From a virus, in IMG/VR virus record IMGVR_UViG_3300028388_004019, positions 1 through 64,000 of that record: a stretch of 64,000 nucleotides of DNA; one strand, given 5' to 3'. The first letter of the stretch is position 1. Each line of letters opens with the position of its first letter. Under the pieces are notes generated by a model. It worked only from the letters and a program-made list of their open reading frames with translations. It was not told the origin of the DNA and searched no databases. Below are positions 27,724 through 36,544 of this stretch, piece by piece. A program made the translations under genes and the position numbers.

Positions 27724-28366
27724 GGACAACTATATAATTGTATTGTTTAAGAATAAGAAAAAGAGACGAATAATCAAAGGTTACGTAACAGAAAGTAACG
27801 CTCGTCAGAAATTCAATACATTACTCAAAGAAAATGAGGTTCTTTTCCCTATGGAATATGAGAATGCTGAGTATTGTGTTCATGAATTAGGTATACTCAC
27901 CACACAACGTGATTTTCAATTACCACTGTTTTATACTGATGAGTTTGGTAGGAATGAAAAGGTCTTTGTTGACGGTGAAAGTCATTATACCTTTATTGAT
28001 ATCAAACCTTATCAAATAGAAGAAAAAATTTATGATTGGCAAACAGATAAGAAGATTGACATGCAAAAACTTATCTACGACTACTGCCCAATCAAAGAAA
28101 TGAAAAGTATCTCCACTTTGAATAATAAAATTATTGTACAGATTAATGATGATTTCAAATTGTTCTCTTTGAAGAATATTGATGATGCACAACGAGCATT
28201 GAAAGTAATGGAAAAGTATTTCATTAAAAAGGGTCGTAAAGATGCCATTTTTGTTCGTGACATTTCTACGACCCAACGTAAGTGGTTATATGATGTGCTA
28301 GAAAGAAACGGATTTGACCGTAAGAAACTCTATCGTCAACACACTACTTACTCGAAACGAGAGTAA
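27722..28366 (+). CDS. Hypothetical phage protein (214 aa)
   Basis: [20 protein letters not shown] starts a Lys-rich, mixed alpha/beta protein without a motif I recognise. Its ATG overlaps the dnaJ ATG head-to-head, so promoter and ribosome-binding signals of each gene must lie inside the other's coding sequence. The 3' end overlaps the convergent gene at 28344-28571 by about 23 bases. Confidence 0.75.
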   Translation: MDNYIIVLFKNKKKRRIIKGYVTESNARQKFNTLLKENEVLFPMEYENAEYCVHELGILTTQRDFQLPLFYTDEFGRNEKVFVDGESHYTFIDIKPYQIEEKIYDWQTDKKIDMQKLIYDYCPIKEMKSISTLNNKIIVQINDDFKLFSLKNIDDAQRALKVMEKYFIKKGRKDAIFVRDISTTQRKWLYDVLERNGFDRKKLYRQHTTYSKRE

Positions 28367-28571
28367 ATTCAATACCTGATATATCAATAATAACTTGTTC
28401 TGAACGTACATCCCTCGGACTGAATAAACCTACGACCTTCCTGAATTCATCTGACTGTAGTTCAACAATAACCGAAACTTTACCTTTATTAAAAACTGAG
28501 TCGTCCAAGATTTCAGAAATCTCAGCCAACTTTCTTAGTTCATCCCTAAAGTTCGTTTCAGTCTCTGCCAT
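28344..28571 (-). CDS. Hypothetical protein (75 aa)
   Basis: MAETETNFRDELRKLAEISE start, predicted helix then strands, no known motif. It overlaps the start of the upstream 67-residue gene by 37 bases; part of a run of overlapping short genes (28344-29505) read from one message. Confidence 0.65.
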   Translation of the reverse strand: MAETETNFRDELRKLAEISEILDDSVFNKGKVSVIVELQSDEFRKVVGLFSPRDVRSEQVIIDISGIEFTLVSSK

Positions 28572-28738
28572 AACGTATACTTTTTCTCTACAACAGGTGT
28601 ATTCTTAATCTTTTCAGGCTCAACCTTCTTAATTTGTTCAATGAAGTCTATTTTAGACTTCTTCTCCTCTTGACTGTCCTTCAGCTTCTCGCTCTTGAAC
28701 CACGTCATCAGATTCTCCGTCTGTTTGTCCATCATCAT
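28535..28738 (-). CDS. Hypothetical small charged protein (67 aa)
   Basis: The start has three consecutive ATG codons, so the exact start is uncertain. Highly charged, ending LWQRLKRTLGMN, a basic amphipathic tail I have seen in other short phage proteins. It overlaps the 161-residue gene by 86 bases and the 75-residue gene by 37 bases, which is long even for phage. Confidence 0.55.
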   Translation of the reverse strand: MMMDKQTENLMTWFKSEKLKDSQEEKKSKIDFIEQIKKVEPEKIKNTPVVEKKYTLWQRLKRTLGMN

Positions 28739-29138
28739 CTAATTTTGCTTCTAACTCCAACGTTGTGTTTTCATCAATCTCAAAATACAAACGTTTAAGT
28801 TCATTAACATCTTTTGATTCAAACATACTCTTCAACTCCTGAAACTTATCTTTGAATAATCTTTCTTTTTCTTCCCTTTCTAAATTGAACTCGAACACTT
28901 TGTTGATTGCTGTTTCCAACGTATCAACCATTTCCTTCTCATTCTTAACCACGAAAGCATATAACTTATGATTTTCTCTTTCAGAAGTGTCCTGTGGTAA
29001 TACCTCAATATCCGTTACCAATTTCTTTGGAATGACCCACGAAGATTTAATATACAAATCAAAAGACACATAGTCCTTTAATAGTCTCATAGACTTAAGG
29101 TAAGATTTAGTTTGTTCTGTAAATTGTGAAAAAATCAT
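28653..29138 (-). CDS. Hypothetical coiled-coil protein (161 aa)
   Basis: MIFSQFTEQTKSYLKSMRLL start, central strands, then a long charged helix (LEREEKERLFKDKFQELKSM) and an acidic disordered tail. The last 86 bases are read in two frames, the tail being low complexity. Its start overlaps the preceding membrane gene by 4 bases. Unknown function. Confidence 0.7.
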   Translation of the reverse strand: MIFSQFTEQTKSYLKSMRLLKDYVSFDLYIKSSWVIPKKLVTDIEVLPQDTSERENHKLYAFVVKNEKEMVDTLETAINKVFEFNLEREEKERLFKDKFQELKSMFESKDVNELKRLYFEIDENTTLELEAKLDDDGQTDGESDDVVQEREAEGQSRGEEV

Positions 29139-29332
29139 AATAATACAATAATGTATGAAATGATGTAACTCAAGAAAATACCGTGTAGGATAATTTCTCG
29201 GTTACTTAAGTTTAGAGGTTGTGGAGGGTCAGAAAGAAGAGAACTAACAAAGTTCACCCCAAGTCTGACCATCGCCAAAACCGAGAACACAAAGATAAAG
29301 AGAGTAATATTTGCTACTATCTCGTTTATCAT
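29135..29332 (-). CDS. Small membrane protein (65 aa)
   Basis: Two hydrophobic segments (IVANITLFIFVFSVLAMVRL and IFLSYIISYIIVLL) separated by a short polar loop. The start overlaps the stop of the Hc1-like gene as TAATG. Role unknown. Confidence 0.68.
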   Translation of the reverse strand: MINEIVANITLFIFVFSVLAMVRLGVNFVSSLLSDPPQPLNLSNREIILHGIFLSYIISYIIVLL

Positions 29333-29505
29333 TATAGTGTTTTTTTGTGGTCTAAGATTTCACCTCTCAAATCCTGAAGCATTGCTTTCAATTCCTGAGC
29401 AGTCTTTCTAGCTCTTGTACCAGCAGATTTGTTACCAGCGTAGAATTTATTCGTGTCAACTGACAATGTTTCTACTAATGTTTTGATGTTTTCTAATGTT
29501 TCCAT
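29332..29505 (-). CDS. Hc1-like histone H1-type protein (57 aa)
   Basis: Too short for the usual cut-off. METLENIKTLVETLSVDTNK then FYAGNKSAGTRARKTAQELK, the GNK-x-AGTRxRK core of the Hc1 histone family common in Bacteroidetes, ending in a basic helix. Host homologues are about this size and bind DNA. In the phage it may compact DNA in the cell or virion, or modulate host transcription. It is the first gene of a small overlapping operon. Confidence 0.8.
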   Translation of the reverse strand: METLENIKTLVETLSVDTNKFYAGNKSAGTRARKTAQELKAMLQDLRGEILDHKKTL

Positions 29506-29580
29506 TTTAATTCAATTGTTAAAAATTTATTACCCAAAATGTAGATTTTATGGGTTTATAGTAAAGCCAATAAGGAAAAA

Positions 29581-30063
29581 TTAATTTTCGAGTGACCTCT
29601 CTAATACTTTATATATGTCGGTATACATTTCTAAATCAGACTTTGTAAAAGTCCTTTCCATATCAAAAAGTTGTTTAAGAAATGGGACAATAGAGTCTCT
29701 AACCTCTCTATCAGATTGGTCATAATATACCTCGAAATAGAAACTTTCGAAATAATCATAATCATCCTTTTTGAATTTGAATTTGATGTTCTCTTTCTTG
29801 AAGTTATCAATAGTAGTATTCCAACACCATTGGAAGTGTCCTCTCTTATCGTCCTCATTCAACGATATCTTAGTCGCCCTACTCTCACCATGACTATCAC
29901 CCAAATAAGTATCCTGAACCAAATATATTAAGGAATAACAAAAGTCCTCAAATAGTTCAGAATACTCTCTTTGAATATTATGTGCACGGAACCACAGGTC
30001 GACATCCGATTTCGGCATCGGTTTCGATATCCAATTAAAAAAAAAGTCCATCCCCTCTTTCAT
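29581..30063 (-). CDS. Hypothetical phage protein (160 aa)
   Basis: Aromatic-rich, acidic, no recognised motif (WFRAHNIQREYSELFEDFCYS). The start is uncertain: ATG at 30063 or a second ATG at 30051 (MDFFFNWI), which falls in the hairpin described at 30037-30083. It forms a gene-sized unit between the Hc1 operon and the acidic gene upstream. Confidence 0.7.
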   Translation of the reverse strand: MKEGMDFFFNWISKPMPKSDVDLWFRAHNIQREYSELFEDFCYSLIYLVQDTYLGDSHGESRATKISLNEDDKRGHFQWCWNTTIDNFKKENIKFKFKKDDYDYFESFYFEVYYDQSDREVRDSIVPFLKQLFDMERTFTKSDLEMYTDIYKVLERSLEN

Positions 30064-30083
30064 AATAGAAAGATAAGATGGAC
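30037..30083 (-). terminator. Hairpin with T9 overlapping a gene start
   Basis: GTCCATC/GATGGAC stem around a 24-base loop followed by nine T on the minus strand. It begins upstream of, and ends within, the first codons of the gene at 29581-30063. It could be a weak terminator for the gene ending at 30107 or an attenuator. Confidence 0.45.
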
Positions 30084-30106
30084 CTTAATAAAAGAAATAT
30101 TAAATA

Positions 30107-31126
30107 TTATTGTGTTTTGTAGTCGTGACCTAACAACGATTTCATTCTATCAATGTCTTCGTTGATTTTCTTTTGTGACTTGTCCTCAGTGTTCTCAGCG
30201 ATTGCACTCATCACTTCATCAGGTGACATTGCAGCCGTATCACTTTTCTTTTTTCCTGAAAACTCTTCAACAGGTTGAACCGCTTTATTATAAGATTGTT
30301 TCTTCAACTTAGCCAACCAATTTTTCTTACGTCTGTCGTTAACCTTTTCGTTAGCGTCCGTCTTAACAGCATTTGCATATTCTGAAGAGTTACCTGTCTT
30401 AGAATCACCTAAGATGTTCATTTCAATCCAATCCTCGTCAGGTTTTATCGCATCATAGTCTAAGTTTTCCATACCTCCTGAACGAGCAATTTGGTCAATG
30501 TACTCTTCAACCGCGTCAGAAGCATGATACTTCATACTTAAATCTTCACCCATCTCACCATTTCCTTTAGGGAAACCTTCAGGGTTTTCTTCATAACCTT
30601 CGTTAGAACCCGCTTTAACGTAATCTTTCATTTTCTTGTTAACTTCTTTCATTGCTTCGTCGTTAACCTTCTTTGAATCTTTCAACGTTTTCTCAGTATC
30701 TTTAAGACCTTTAGCTTCTTTTTGTTCCATAACCAATCTTTGGATAAGTTCAATCATTTCTGATTCAGATAAAGTAACAACGTTCTTCTTGGATTCTTTA
30801 ATCTCGTCTTCCTCACCTTTAACTGGATATGTTTTACCATCAACTTCAAAAGAATCTTCACCTTTCTCAATTGCTTCGGCTCTTGCCGCACTGAAAGCAT
30901 TTCCTTCTTCCATTTCCTCTTCGTCCATTTCTTCTTCCATACGTTGTTTTTTGATGTCTGAATCAACACCTACAACTTCAGAATCACGACCGTCAAACTC
31001 ATCTCTTTCTTCTGGCATTTTACCCATGTCTTCTGAAACCGCGTCAACAGCTTCTTCAACTTTTTTTGACAATTCCTCGTTAAGGACTCTGTCAACAATG
31101 TTATTTATAGTTTCTTCAATATTCAT
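30107..31126 (-). CDS. Acidic probable virion-associated protein (339 aa)
   Basis: A strongly charged protein starting MNIEETINNIVDRVLNEELS. In the middle it carries NVVTLSESEMIELIQRLVME, almost the same as the N-terminus of the EF-hand protein (ISLTESQLTDLIQKVVKQ). Long acidic, disordered stretches and a C-terminal helix. I suspect a head-core, scaffold or virion protein from the motif, its low complexity and its place next to two similar genes, but there is no direct proof. ATATTTATTA at 31141 may be its promoter. Confidence 0.7.
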   Translation of the reverse strand: MNIEETINNIVDRVLNEELSKKVEEAVDAVSEDMGKMPEERDEFDGRDSEVVGVDSDIKKQRMEEEMDEEEMEEGNAFSAARAEAIEKGEDSFEVDGKTYPVKGEEDEIKESKKNVVTLSESEMIELIQRLVMEQKEAKGLKDTEKTLKDSKKVNDEAMKEVNKKMKDYVKAGSNEGYEENPEGFPKGNGEMGEDLSMKYHASDAVEEYIDQIARSGGMENLDYDAIKPDEDWIEMNILGDSKTGNSSEYANAVKTDANEKVNDRRKKNWLAKLKKQSYNKAVQPVEEFSGKKKSDTAAMSPDEVMSAIAENTEDKSQKKINEDIDRMKSLLGHDYKTQ

Positions 31127-31140
31127 AATATTTCTTTTTA

Positions 31141-31150
31141 TAATAAATAT
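31141..31150 (-). promoter_or_regulatory. ATATTTATTA motif
   Basis: Ten bases identical to 12441-12450, 14 bases before the gene at 31126. Candidate promoter element. Confidence 0.35.
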
Positions 31151-31156
31151 ACGTAA

Positions 31157-33337
31157 TTATCTAAATCTCGCATATGGATTTATTCTCATACCACCAAGGT
31201 GTAAACCCAAACTTTTCATCAACCTGTGGACATGTTCAAGACCACCTAAGATAGCGTATTCAATAGGGTCTCCTCTATATGAATCTTCATCTTCCGTTGG
31301 TAAGTATCGAGATATCAAATCATAGAACTCAACTGAAACCTCTTTACCTTTATATTTCAGGTCAGACAACTCCACCCATATTTCAGCGTACTTATTGTCA
31401 CTGAAATCGTAGTCACTACCAACACCGAAAAATCCACCAACCTTACCCTTAGGGCCAACATCGAGAATTTTCACCTTACCTGATAATCCATTATGATTAA
31501 ATTCAAACTCCTTATCTTTTAATTCTTTGATAAGGAACTTAGCTTTCTCATCAGGAATACTATCTAACCATTCTTTTTGGTGTTCTTCAGAACTCTTTGG
31601 TTTGTAGTCATCAGGAAACTCAATAGTCACTATTTCACCGTCCTCTTGTTCTTGGATATATCCTAATTCCTTCGCTATGATGTTTCTTACAACATATTCT
31701 TCAACGTTCGCTTTTTCAGCGGTATTGGAAACAATTTCCTTGACAACCTCTCTCTCGAAAAACTCTAATGCGTTGATATCCCCCTGATTACAATAAGGAA
31801 ACTTCTTACATTTAGATTTTATCTTAACAAACTTAGCACCAGGTCCACCGTATTTCGGAAAGTTTTTATCTTTTACTGACCTTAACTCATTCTCCACAGT
31901 GTCAGGATTAGATAACTTTAATGGGTCTTTCTTAGGTCCTCCAAATGGTGCGTCATAAACACCAGCAGATGCCGATGTTGTTGCTTCAGTAGCTTCACCA
32001 CCACTCTCCATACCTTCTAACTTAGTATAATACTCAGGGTCTTCATATAAGTGGTCCAATGCAATCTCAACAGCAACCATCATCTCTGATGTGTGTTCCA
32101 TTTCATGTTGAATACCTTTTGTGAACTCATCATAGATTTCATCAACAGTGATATCATGCATCTTAGCGATGTCTTCGATATCCATACCGTCGGCTTTACC
32201 ACCTTTGATTCTTTCTTCATCGATTCTAACACCACGAACATACTTAACACCACTAGCCCTTGTATCACCCAATTTTCTTTCTAATTGGTCAATAATCATT
32301 TCAATGTGTTTGAGAGCAGAAGGTCCTTGAGCGGCTTTCATTAGTTTTCTAATCAATTCTTGCTTTTCAAAATCTCTTAATCTCGCCTCGTTAAGTTGAC
32401 CATTAAACTTTTTATGATTCATCTTAGTGATGTCATACTTTGTTTGGTCTAACTCATCATATACAATCTCCTCAAAGTATTTTTCAAACATTGGGTCGAA
32501 TAACTTTTCCAATTGTTCAGGTTTTCTGTGCCAACCTTTCATATACAAAGCTCTTTTGTCACCCACTCTTTGAATCTTTAGGTCTTCCATATTTTTCTTA
32601 TAGAACCAATACGGCATTCTGATAAACTTAAACCCGTCCTTACCTGGTACATCATCTAATATCTCAATTTGAGAAATTGGTAACATCGCCTTATGTAAAG
32701 ACATTGAATAAGGTTTGTGACCGCTAATAAAAAATGCGTCATTATCAGGGTATTGTCTGATGTTATAAACTTCCAATTGTTTTGGTGTTTCTTCACCAAC
32801 CAAATAGGAACCAACATACGATTTAGTATCCGCTTCGTACTCACCCTTCATGAAGTCATAATCATTCGTATCAACCTCTTCCTGACCATCTTCATCTGAA
32901 GCATCTTCCTGCTCGTTAACAAACCCACCCTCAGGTTTTGTTGTTAACTTAGACTCCGTCCCTGGTTGGAACATTGTGTTTTTCTTTGGCTCAGTAAACA
33001 ATGGTGCTTCGAAACCACCAGCACTACCAGCACCTGTAGCTTCAGTTGTCTCACCACCTTCACCTTCTTCATCCTGAACAATCTTCATTAAGATTTGATT
33101 CAATACATCCACCGTTAACCCTTCAGTTTCACCCTTTGGATTATCCTTACTCTTTAGGAATGGTGAATAACCTGTTTCTTCCTCAACTTCTTCCTCAGCC
33201 ATATTCTTGGCTTTATTCAAACTTATGAAGTTGTCAGTGACAGCATCATTACCACCCAGTGATGACAAATTCTTTGAGAATGCTTTTTGCAAACTCGTTT
33301 TAATCATATCTTTAAGTTCTTGTTCGTTCAATTTCAT
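31157..33337 (-). CDS. Large phage protein with DUF5661-like region (726 aa)
   Basis: I choose the ATG at 33337 (MKLNEQELKDMIKTSLQKAF) because it overlaps the upstream stop as TAATG. The protein has two copies of an EAT..(A/S)S/GSAGx(F/Y)xAP segment (near residues 108 and 455) followed by PKK, a linker type I associate with phage structural proteins. It also contains GIQHEMEHTSEMMVAVEIAL with DHLYEDPEYYTKL, resembling DUF5661, and a CKKFPYC pair. Probably a virion or head-assembly protein; uncertain. Confidence 0.75.
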   Translation of the reverse strand: MKLNEQELKDMIKTSLQKAFSKNLSSLGGNDAVTDNFISLNKAKNMAEEEVEEETGYSPFLKSKDNPKGETEGLTVDVLNQILMKIVQDEEGEGGETTEATGAGSAGGFEAPLFTEPKKNTMFQPGTESKLTTKPEGGFVNEQEDASDEDGQEEVDTNDYDFMKGEYEADTKSYVGSYLVGEETPKQLEVYNIRQYPDNDAFFISGHKPYSMSLHKAMLPISQIEILDDVPGKDGFKFIRMPYWFYKKNMEDLKIQRVGDKRALYMKGWHRKPEQLEKLFDPMFEKYFEEIVYDELDQTKYDITKMNHKKFNGQLNEARLRDFEKQELIRKLMKAAQGPSALKHIEMIIDQLERKLGDTRASGVKYVRGVRIDEERIKGGKADGMDIEDIAKMHDITVDEIYDEFTKGIQHEMEHTSEMMVAVEIALDHLYEDPEYYTKLEGMESGGEATEATTSASAGVYDAPFGGPKKDPLKLSNPDTVENELRSVKDKNFPKYGGPGAKFVKIKSKCKKFPYCNQGDINALEFFEREVVKEIVSNTAEKANVEEYVVRNIIAKELGYIQEQEDGEIVTIEFPDDYKPKSSEEHQKEWLDSIPDEKAKFLIKELKDKEFEFNHNGLSGKVKILDVGPKGKVGGFFGVGSDYDFSDNKYAEIWVELSDLKYKGKEVSVEFYDLISRYLPTEDEDSYRGDPIEYAILGGLEHVHRLMKSLGLHLGGMRINPYARFR

Positions 33338-33585
33338 TACTTCACCGATTTTAAGGTAGGCTCCCAAAAACTTCTACGAGTCCACATAATCTTATAGAAC
33401 TCTCTCATGATTTTTACAACGATATCATTGATATCACCAGAAAGCTTACCTCTTTGAAGTTCTTTCTGAATGGTCTTAATCATTTTGTCCTCAAATTGTT
33501 TTAATGTGTTAGAATCCAAGAAATCTTTGATTTCCTTTCTAACCATCACTTCAATCTCTTTCTTATCTGTATTTGATAATGCCAT
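33337..33585 (-). CDS. Hypothetical helical protein (82 aa)
   Basis: Start placed at the ATG (MALSNTDKKEIEVMVRKEIK) that overlaps the upstream stop as TAATG; its own stop overlaps the next ATG in the same way. All-helical, basic end (WTRRSFWEPTLKSVK). Possibly a small structural or head-completion protein; no known motif. Confidence 0.75.
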   Translation of the reverse strand: MALSNTDKKEIEVMVRKEIKDFLDSNTLKQFEDKMIKTIQKELQRGKLSGDINDIVVKIMREFYKIMWTRRSFWEPTLKSVK

Positions 33586-34163
33586 TACTTCCCAATTTTC
33601 CAATACATACGTCCCGATATTGTCGGTTGTAAATCTTGGTTTACACCTACACCCACTCCGAACATATTTCTTTGTTTATTCTTAAACATGAATTCACCAC
33701 CCACATAATCCAATTGTGATGTACCACCGTTAACACCTATACCCCAATAGAACTCTCTCTTATTAAGGTAAATCTCTTTGGTGATGGTTGTCGTTGGAAT
33801 ACTGATGTCTGAAGTGAAACTTCTACTCAATACACTGTTCTTTGAGATGGTATCATTCAAAACCAAATATCCTAACGTATCTAAAGTTAGGGTATCAGTG
33901 TAATGGTATTTAGCATAATAGTCTTTTAATATTGACATCGTATCAATGTCCTGTGGTATTGTATCATGTTCTGTAACCACCCTTGTCCTCCATTTGGGAA
34001 CGTATTCTGTTTGTGTTACATTTACTGTATCCCACTTGGTTTCAATAGTTACAATAACCTCAGGTTCCACGGGGTCCTTTCTACTACATTGACTTTGATA
34101 TAGTAATACCAAAGCCAAAGCAATAATCAAAACATTCTGTATGGAACCGATATACTTTTTCAT
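33585..34163 (-). CDS. Membrane-anchored protein, possible spanin-like partner of the endolysin
   Basis: 192 residues: an N-terminal membrane anchor (IQNVLIIALALVLLYQSQC, with Cys at its end), a Thr-rich extended region, and a C-terminal Gly-rich strand region (YWGIGVNGGTSQ, NMFGVGVGVNQD) resembling a small outer-membrane barrel or sheet. It resembles DUF6808-type Bacteroidetes phage proteins. Position two genes after the amidase and the anchor/outer-membrane layout suggest a role in envelope disruption, but this is inference. Confidence 0.65.
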   Translation of the reverse strand: MKKYIGSIQNVLIIALALVLLYQSQCSRKDPVEPEVIVTIETKWDTVNVTQTEYVPKWRTRVVTEHDTIPQDIDTMSILKDYYAKYHYTDTLTLDTLGYLVLNDTISKNSVLSRSFTSDISIPTTTITKEIYLNKREFYWGIGVNGGTSQLDYVGGEFMFKNKQRNMFGVGVGVNQDLQPTISGRMYWKIGK

Positions 34164-34762
34164 TATTCAGAATCTACGTTTCTAGTCTTCTTTCTAGATG
34201 CCAAGACCTTAGCCCATTTAGACTTAAATTGTTCGTAGTAAGATGTTAATTTATTGATTAACTCAACCAATGACTCGTCCAACTTAATCATATCACCATT
34301 AACGTATACACCATTGTTTTCACCGATAGAATAGAAGAACTCCAAATCAAAGTCGATAACCTTACCACTCCACTCAACATTGTTAGGATAGATGTGCAAC
34401 GTACCGAAGTCTGATAAGTCAGATACTTGTTCAACAAAGTCATCCATTGTTTCTTGGAACGCCATTTTCTCTTCCGAACTAAGTTCCAATTCTTGTTTGT
34501 CTTTACCGTGTAAGGTTACAATACCACCTGATACTCTATAAGATTGACTCTTATCCTCATCAGGTGTAGTCTCGATGTCAATTTCTTCTTCACTGTCAAC
34601 ATCAACGTTCACCGGCTCGTCAGTCAAGTCTGTAACTACCTCTTCTTGTTCATTGATAAGACCCGCTTTGATTAGAGACTTTCTTGACTCATTCAAATCA
34701 CTCTTACCTAACATTTCTCTTGATGCTTTCAAGAGATTTTTCATTTCATCATACTGATTCAT
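34163..34762 (-). CDS. Hypothetical acidic protein (199 aa)
   Basis: MNQYDEMKNLLKASREMLGK then an acidic linker and a compact C-terminal domain ending in a basic helix (KWAKVLASRKKTRNVDSE). It shares the short helical head plus acidic linker layout with the genes at 30107 and 31157. Stop and start overlap both neighbours. Possibly a virion or core protein. Confidence 0.65.
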   Translation of the reverse strand: MNQYDEMKNLLKASREMLGKSDLNESRKSLIKAGLINEQEEVVTDLTDEPVNVDVDSEEEIDIETTPDEDKSQSYRVSGGIVTLHGKDKQELELSSEEKMAFQETMDDFVEQVSDLSDFGTLHIYPNNVEWSGKVIDFDLEFFYSIGENNGVYVNGDMIKLDESLVELINKLTSYYEQFKSKWAKVLASRKKTRNVDSE

Positions 34763-35351
34763 TTTCTAATACTTTTAATAACTCTTCATAGTCAAAAGCC
34801 GGACTCAAATCTGTTACATTTTGAGAATAGTTACTTCTTGTAACAATACCCTCATAGAACTCGACATTGTCGACCTTTACATTATGACCTATACAGGTCT
34901 TCGGAATCTCGAACCTATCACATAAATCAACCACCAATTTCTGTAGTGATTCCATCTGAGAGTCAGTGTATGGGTCCCAAAAAAAGTGACTTCTCCACTT
35001 GCGTTCGTATACTCCTTCACTATAAATATTACCAATCCAGTTAATGTAAGAAGCATTAAGGGGGTTTTTCTTCAACCACCCAAGATTCTCCAAAGTGATA
35101 ACAATGGTTTGCTTTTGATTATTGTAATCTTTTAGGTAGTCGGAATAAGTCTCAGGGTCGAGCAATTGAAAGACCCTCCCATCTTTTCTTATAAGATAGT
35201 GAGGGACTTTCTTGTATTCTCCGTTGTGCCTTGTTTTAAGTGATGTTACGTATTCACCACCTTCTCTTGATGTATGACTTAATAGTATTTGTTTTTTGTT
35301 TTTCCAACGTCCAACACTATTAAATCCTGTCAATTCTTGTATTTCTTGCAT
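34749..35351 (-). CDS. Endolysin: N-acetylmuramoyl-L-alanine amidase (Amidase_2)
   Basis: 200 residues with the T7-lysozyme-like amidase layout: LLSHTSREGG with the first zinc His, VPHYLIRKDGRVFQLLD (the HYxIxxDG strand), ITLENLGWL, and TCIGHN for the second His. DLSPAFDYEEL is close to the usual DPGPAFDW; the third zinc ligand, normally Cys or Asp there, would be the Asp. It cleaves the amide between MurNAc and the stem peptide in the cell wall. No signal peptide, so it needs a holin. It overlaps the next two genes, suggesting a lysis cluster. Confidence 0.85.
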   Translation of the reverse strand: MQEIQELTGFNSVGRWKNKKQILLSHTSREGGEYVTSLKTRHNGEYKKVPHYLIRKDGRVFQLLDPETYSDYLKDYNNQKQTIVITLENLGWLKKNPLNASYINWIGNIYSEGVYERKWRSHFFWDPYTDSQMESLQKLVVDLCDRFEIPKTCIGHNVKVDNVEFYEGIVTRSNYSQNVTDLSPAFDYEELLKVLENESV

Positions 35352-36501
35352 TACGTGGTTGATATCTCAAAGTCTTTATCTGAGGTTTTGGAGTTTCCTC
35401 TTTAGGAGTTTCCTCAGGTGTTTCTTCAATACTAACCTCTTTTTTAGAATTTTCAATCTTATCTAACTGTTCTTTGAGTTTTTCAATGTCTTCATCAGTA
35501 GGATTGATTGGTTGTGGTTCCTTTTCATTATCCACCACAAATATCTCACCATCCAAGATTTCATCCAATACTTCTTCAGGTAAATCGTCAGACCAATTTT
35601 CGCTCTTAGTCTCTTGTAAGTCTAATAAGTCCGAAAACTCATTGTCCACATCAACAGGTTCTTTGACCTTTGGTTGTGGTTCCTCTTTACCTTTCTTACG
35701 TAAACGATTGAAAGCGAAGTTCGCAGCAATAACCAAAGATATCGCCAATGGGTCAAAAACAAAAATAATAACCAACATAAGAATGTTTACCACCTTACTC
35801 ATTGGTGTATTTGTCAACTCACTTATGTATTTCAATGGTCCCAACTCCGCAGCCACCTCTGAATTTGATTGAACATCCAATCGTTTAATTTCTAACGAAG
35901 TAATAGAATCTGTAACAACCTCCAATTTCTGAGATATCTCATTTCTACTTTCAACAGCTTCGTCCAATTCTTTTTGTAACGCTCGTCTCGTTGATGATGA
36001 TGTGGTCGTTATAATCTGACCCGTTTCTTTATCTTTATATTGTATTACGTTGTTTGCCAAACCCGCTCTTAGGCCTGAAATACTTTGGTCCAATGCCTCT
36101 TTTTCGGATAGGTAGTATGTACGGTTTTCTTCAAAACGTCCTTTCTTTAGGTCAATCAACTCAACTTCCTTATCTACAATACCAGCAGATGCCGCAGTCT
36201 CTTGATACGCAGCAGATAAGAACCCATAGATACCCGCAGAGGTGATTAACACCAATACAAACGCAGCAACAGTTAAGTAGGTTCTTAAAAATTTGTTAAG
36301 TTCACTCCAGTATTGATATAATAGGGATGCAATGACCAATTTGGCAATCTCCAATGAAGACGCCATAATTAAAACCTGAAACGAGGCTCCCGCGAATAAC
36401 TTCGAAAGCCCCGTTACAGAGTAGAATGCCGCTGACAAACTCACAGATAGAGCTGACAACGCTATAATAAAGGGAAAAATCCTTTTTTGAATCTCTTTCA
36501 T
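35320..36501 (-). CDS. Multi-spanning membrane protein with coiled-coil and long cytoplasmic tail
   Basis: 393 residues: three to four N-terminal hydrophobic segments (FIIALSALSVSLSAAFYSV, VLIMASSLEIAKLVIASLLY, TVAAFVLVLITSAGIYGFL), a charged coiled coil (about 110-215), another membrane segment (VNILMLVIIFVFDPLAISL) and a Pro/Glu-rich tail. This kind of protein is seen in several large marine phages without known function. Its place beside the amidase makes a lysis or lysis-control role possible. A CTATTTATTG motif lies 29 bases before the ATG. Confidence 0.75.
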   Translation of the reverse strand: MKEIQKRIFPFIIALSALSVSLSAAFYSVTGLSKLFAGASFQVLIMASSLEIAKLVIASLLYQYWSELNKFLRTYLTVAAFVLVLITSAGIYGFLSAAYQETAASAGIVDKEVELIDLKKGRFEENRTYYLSEKEALDQSISGLRAGLANNVIQYKDKETGQIITTTSSSTRRALQKELDEAVESRNEISQKLEVVTDSITSLEIKRLDVQSNSEVAAELGPLKYISELTNTPMSKVVNILMLVIIFVFDPLAISLVIAANFAFNRLRKKGKEEPQPKVKEPVDVDNEFSDLLDLQETKSENWSDDLPEEVLDEILDGEIFVVDNEKEPQPINPTDEDIEKLKEQLDKIENSKKEVSIEETPEETPKEETPKPQIKTLRYQPRNARNTRIDRI

Positions 36502-36529
36502 AATAAACTATTTAGGCAAAACTACCTTA

Positions 36530-36539
36530 CAATAAATAG
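36530..36539 (-). promoter_or_regulatory. CTATTTATTG motif
   Basis: Candidate promoter element before the membrane protein gene at 36501, in the 43-base gap after the sigma gene. Confidence 0.3.
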
Positions 36540-36544
36540 TTCAT

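Noticed and set aside
32080-32268. Small frames inside the 31157-33337 gene
   Set aside because: Alternate-frame shadows of a long continuous gene with no start context.
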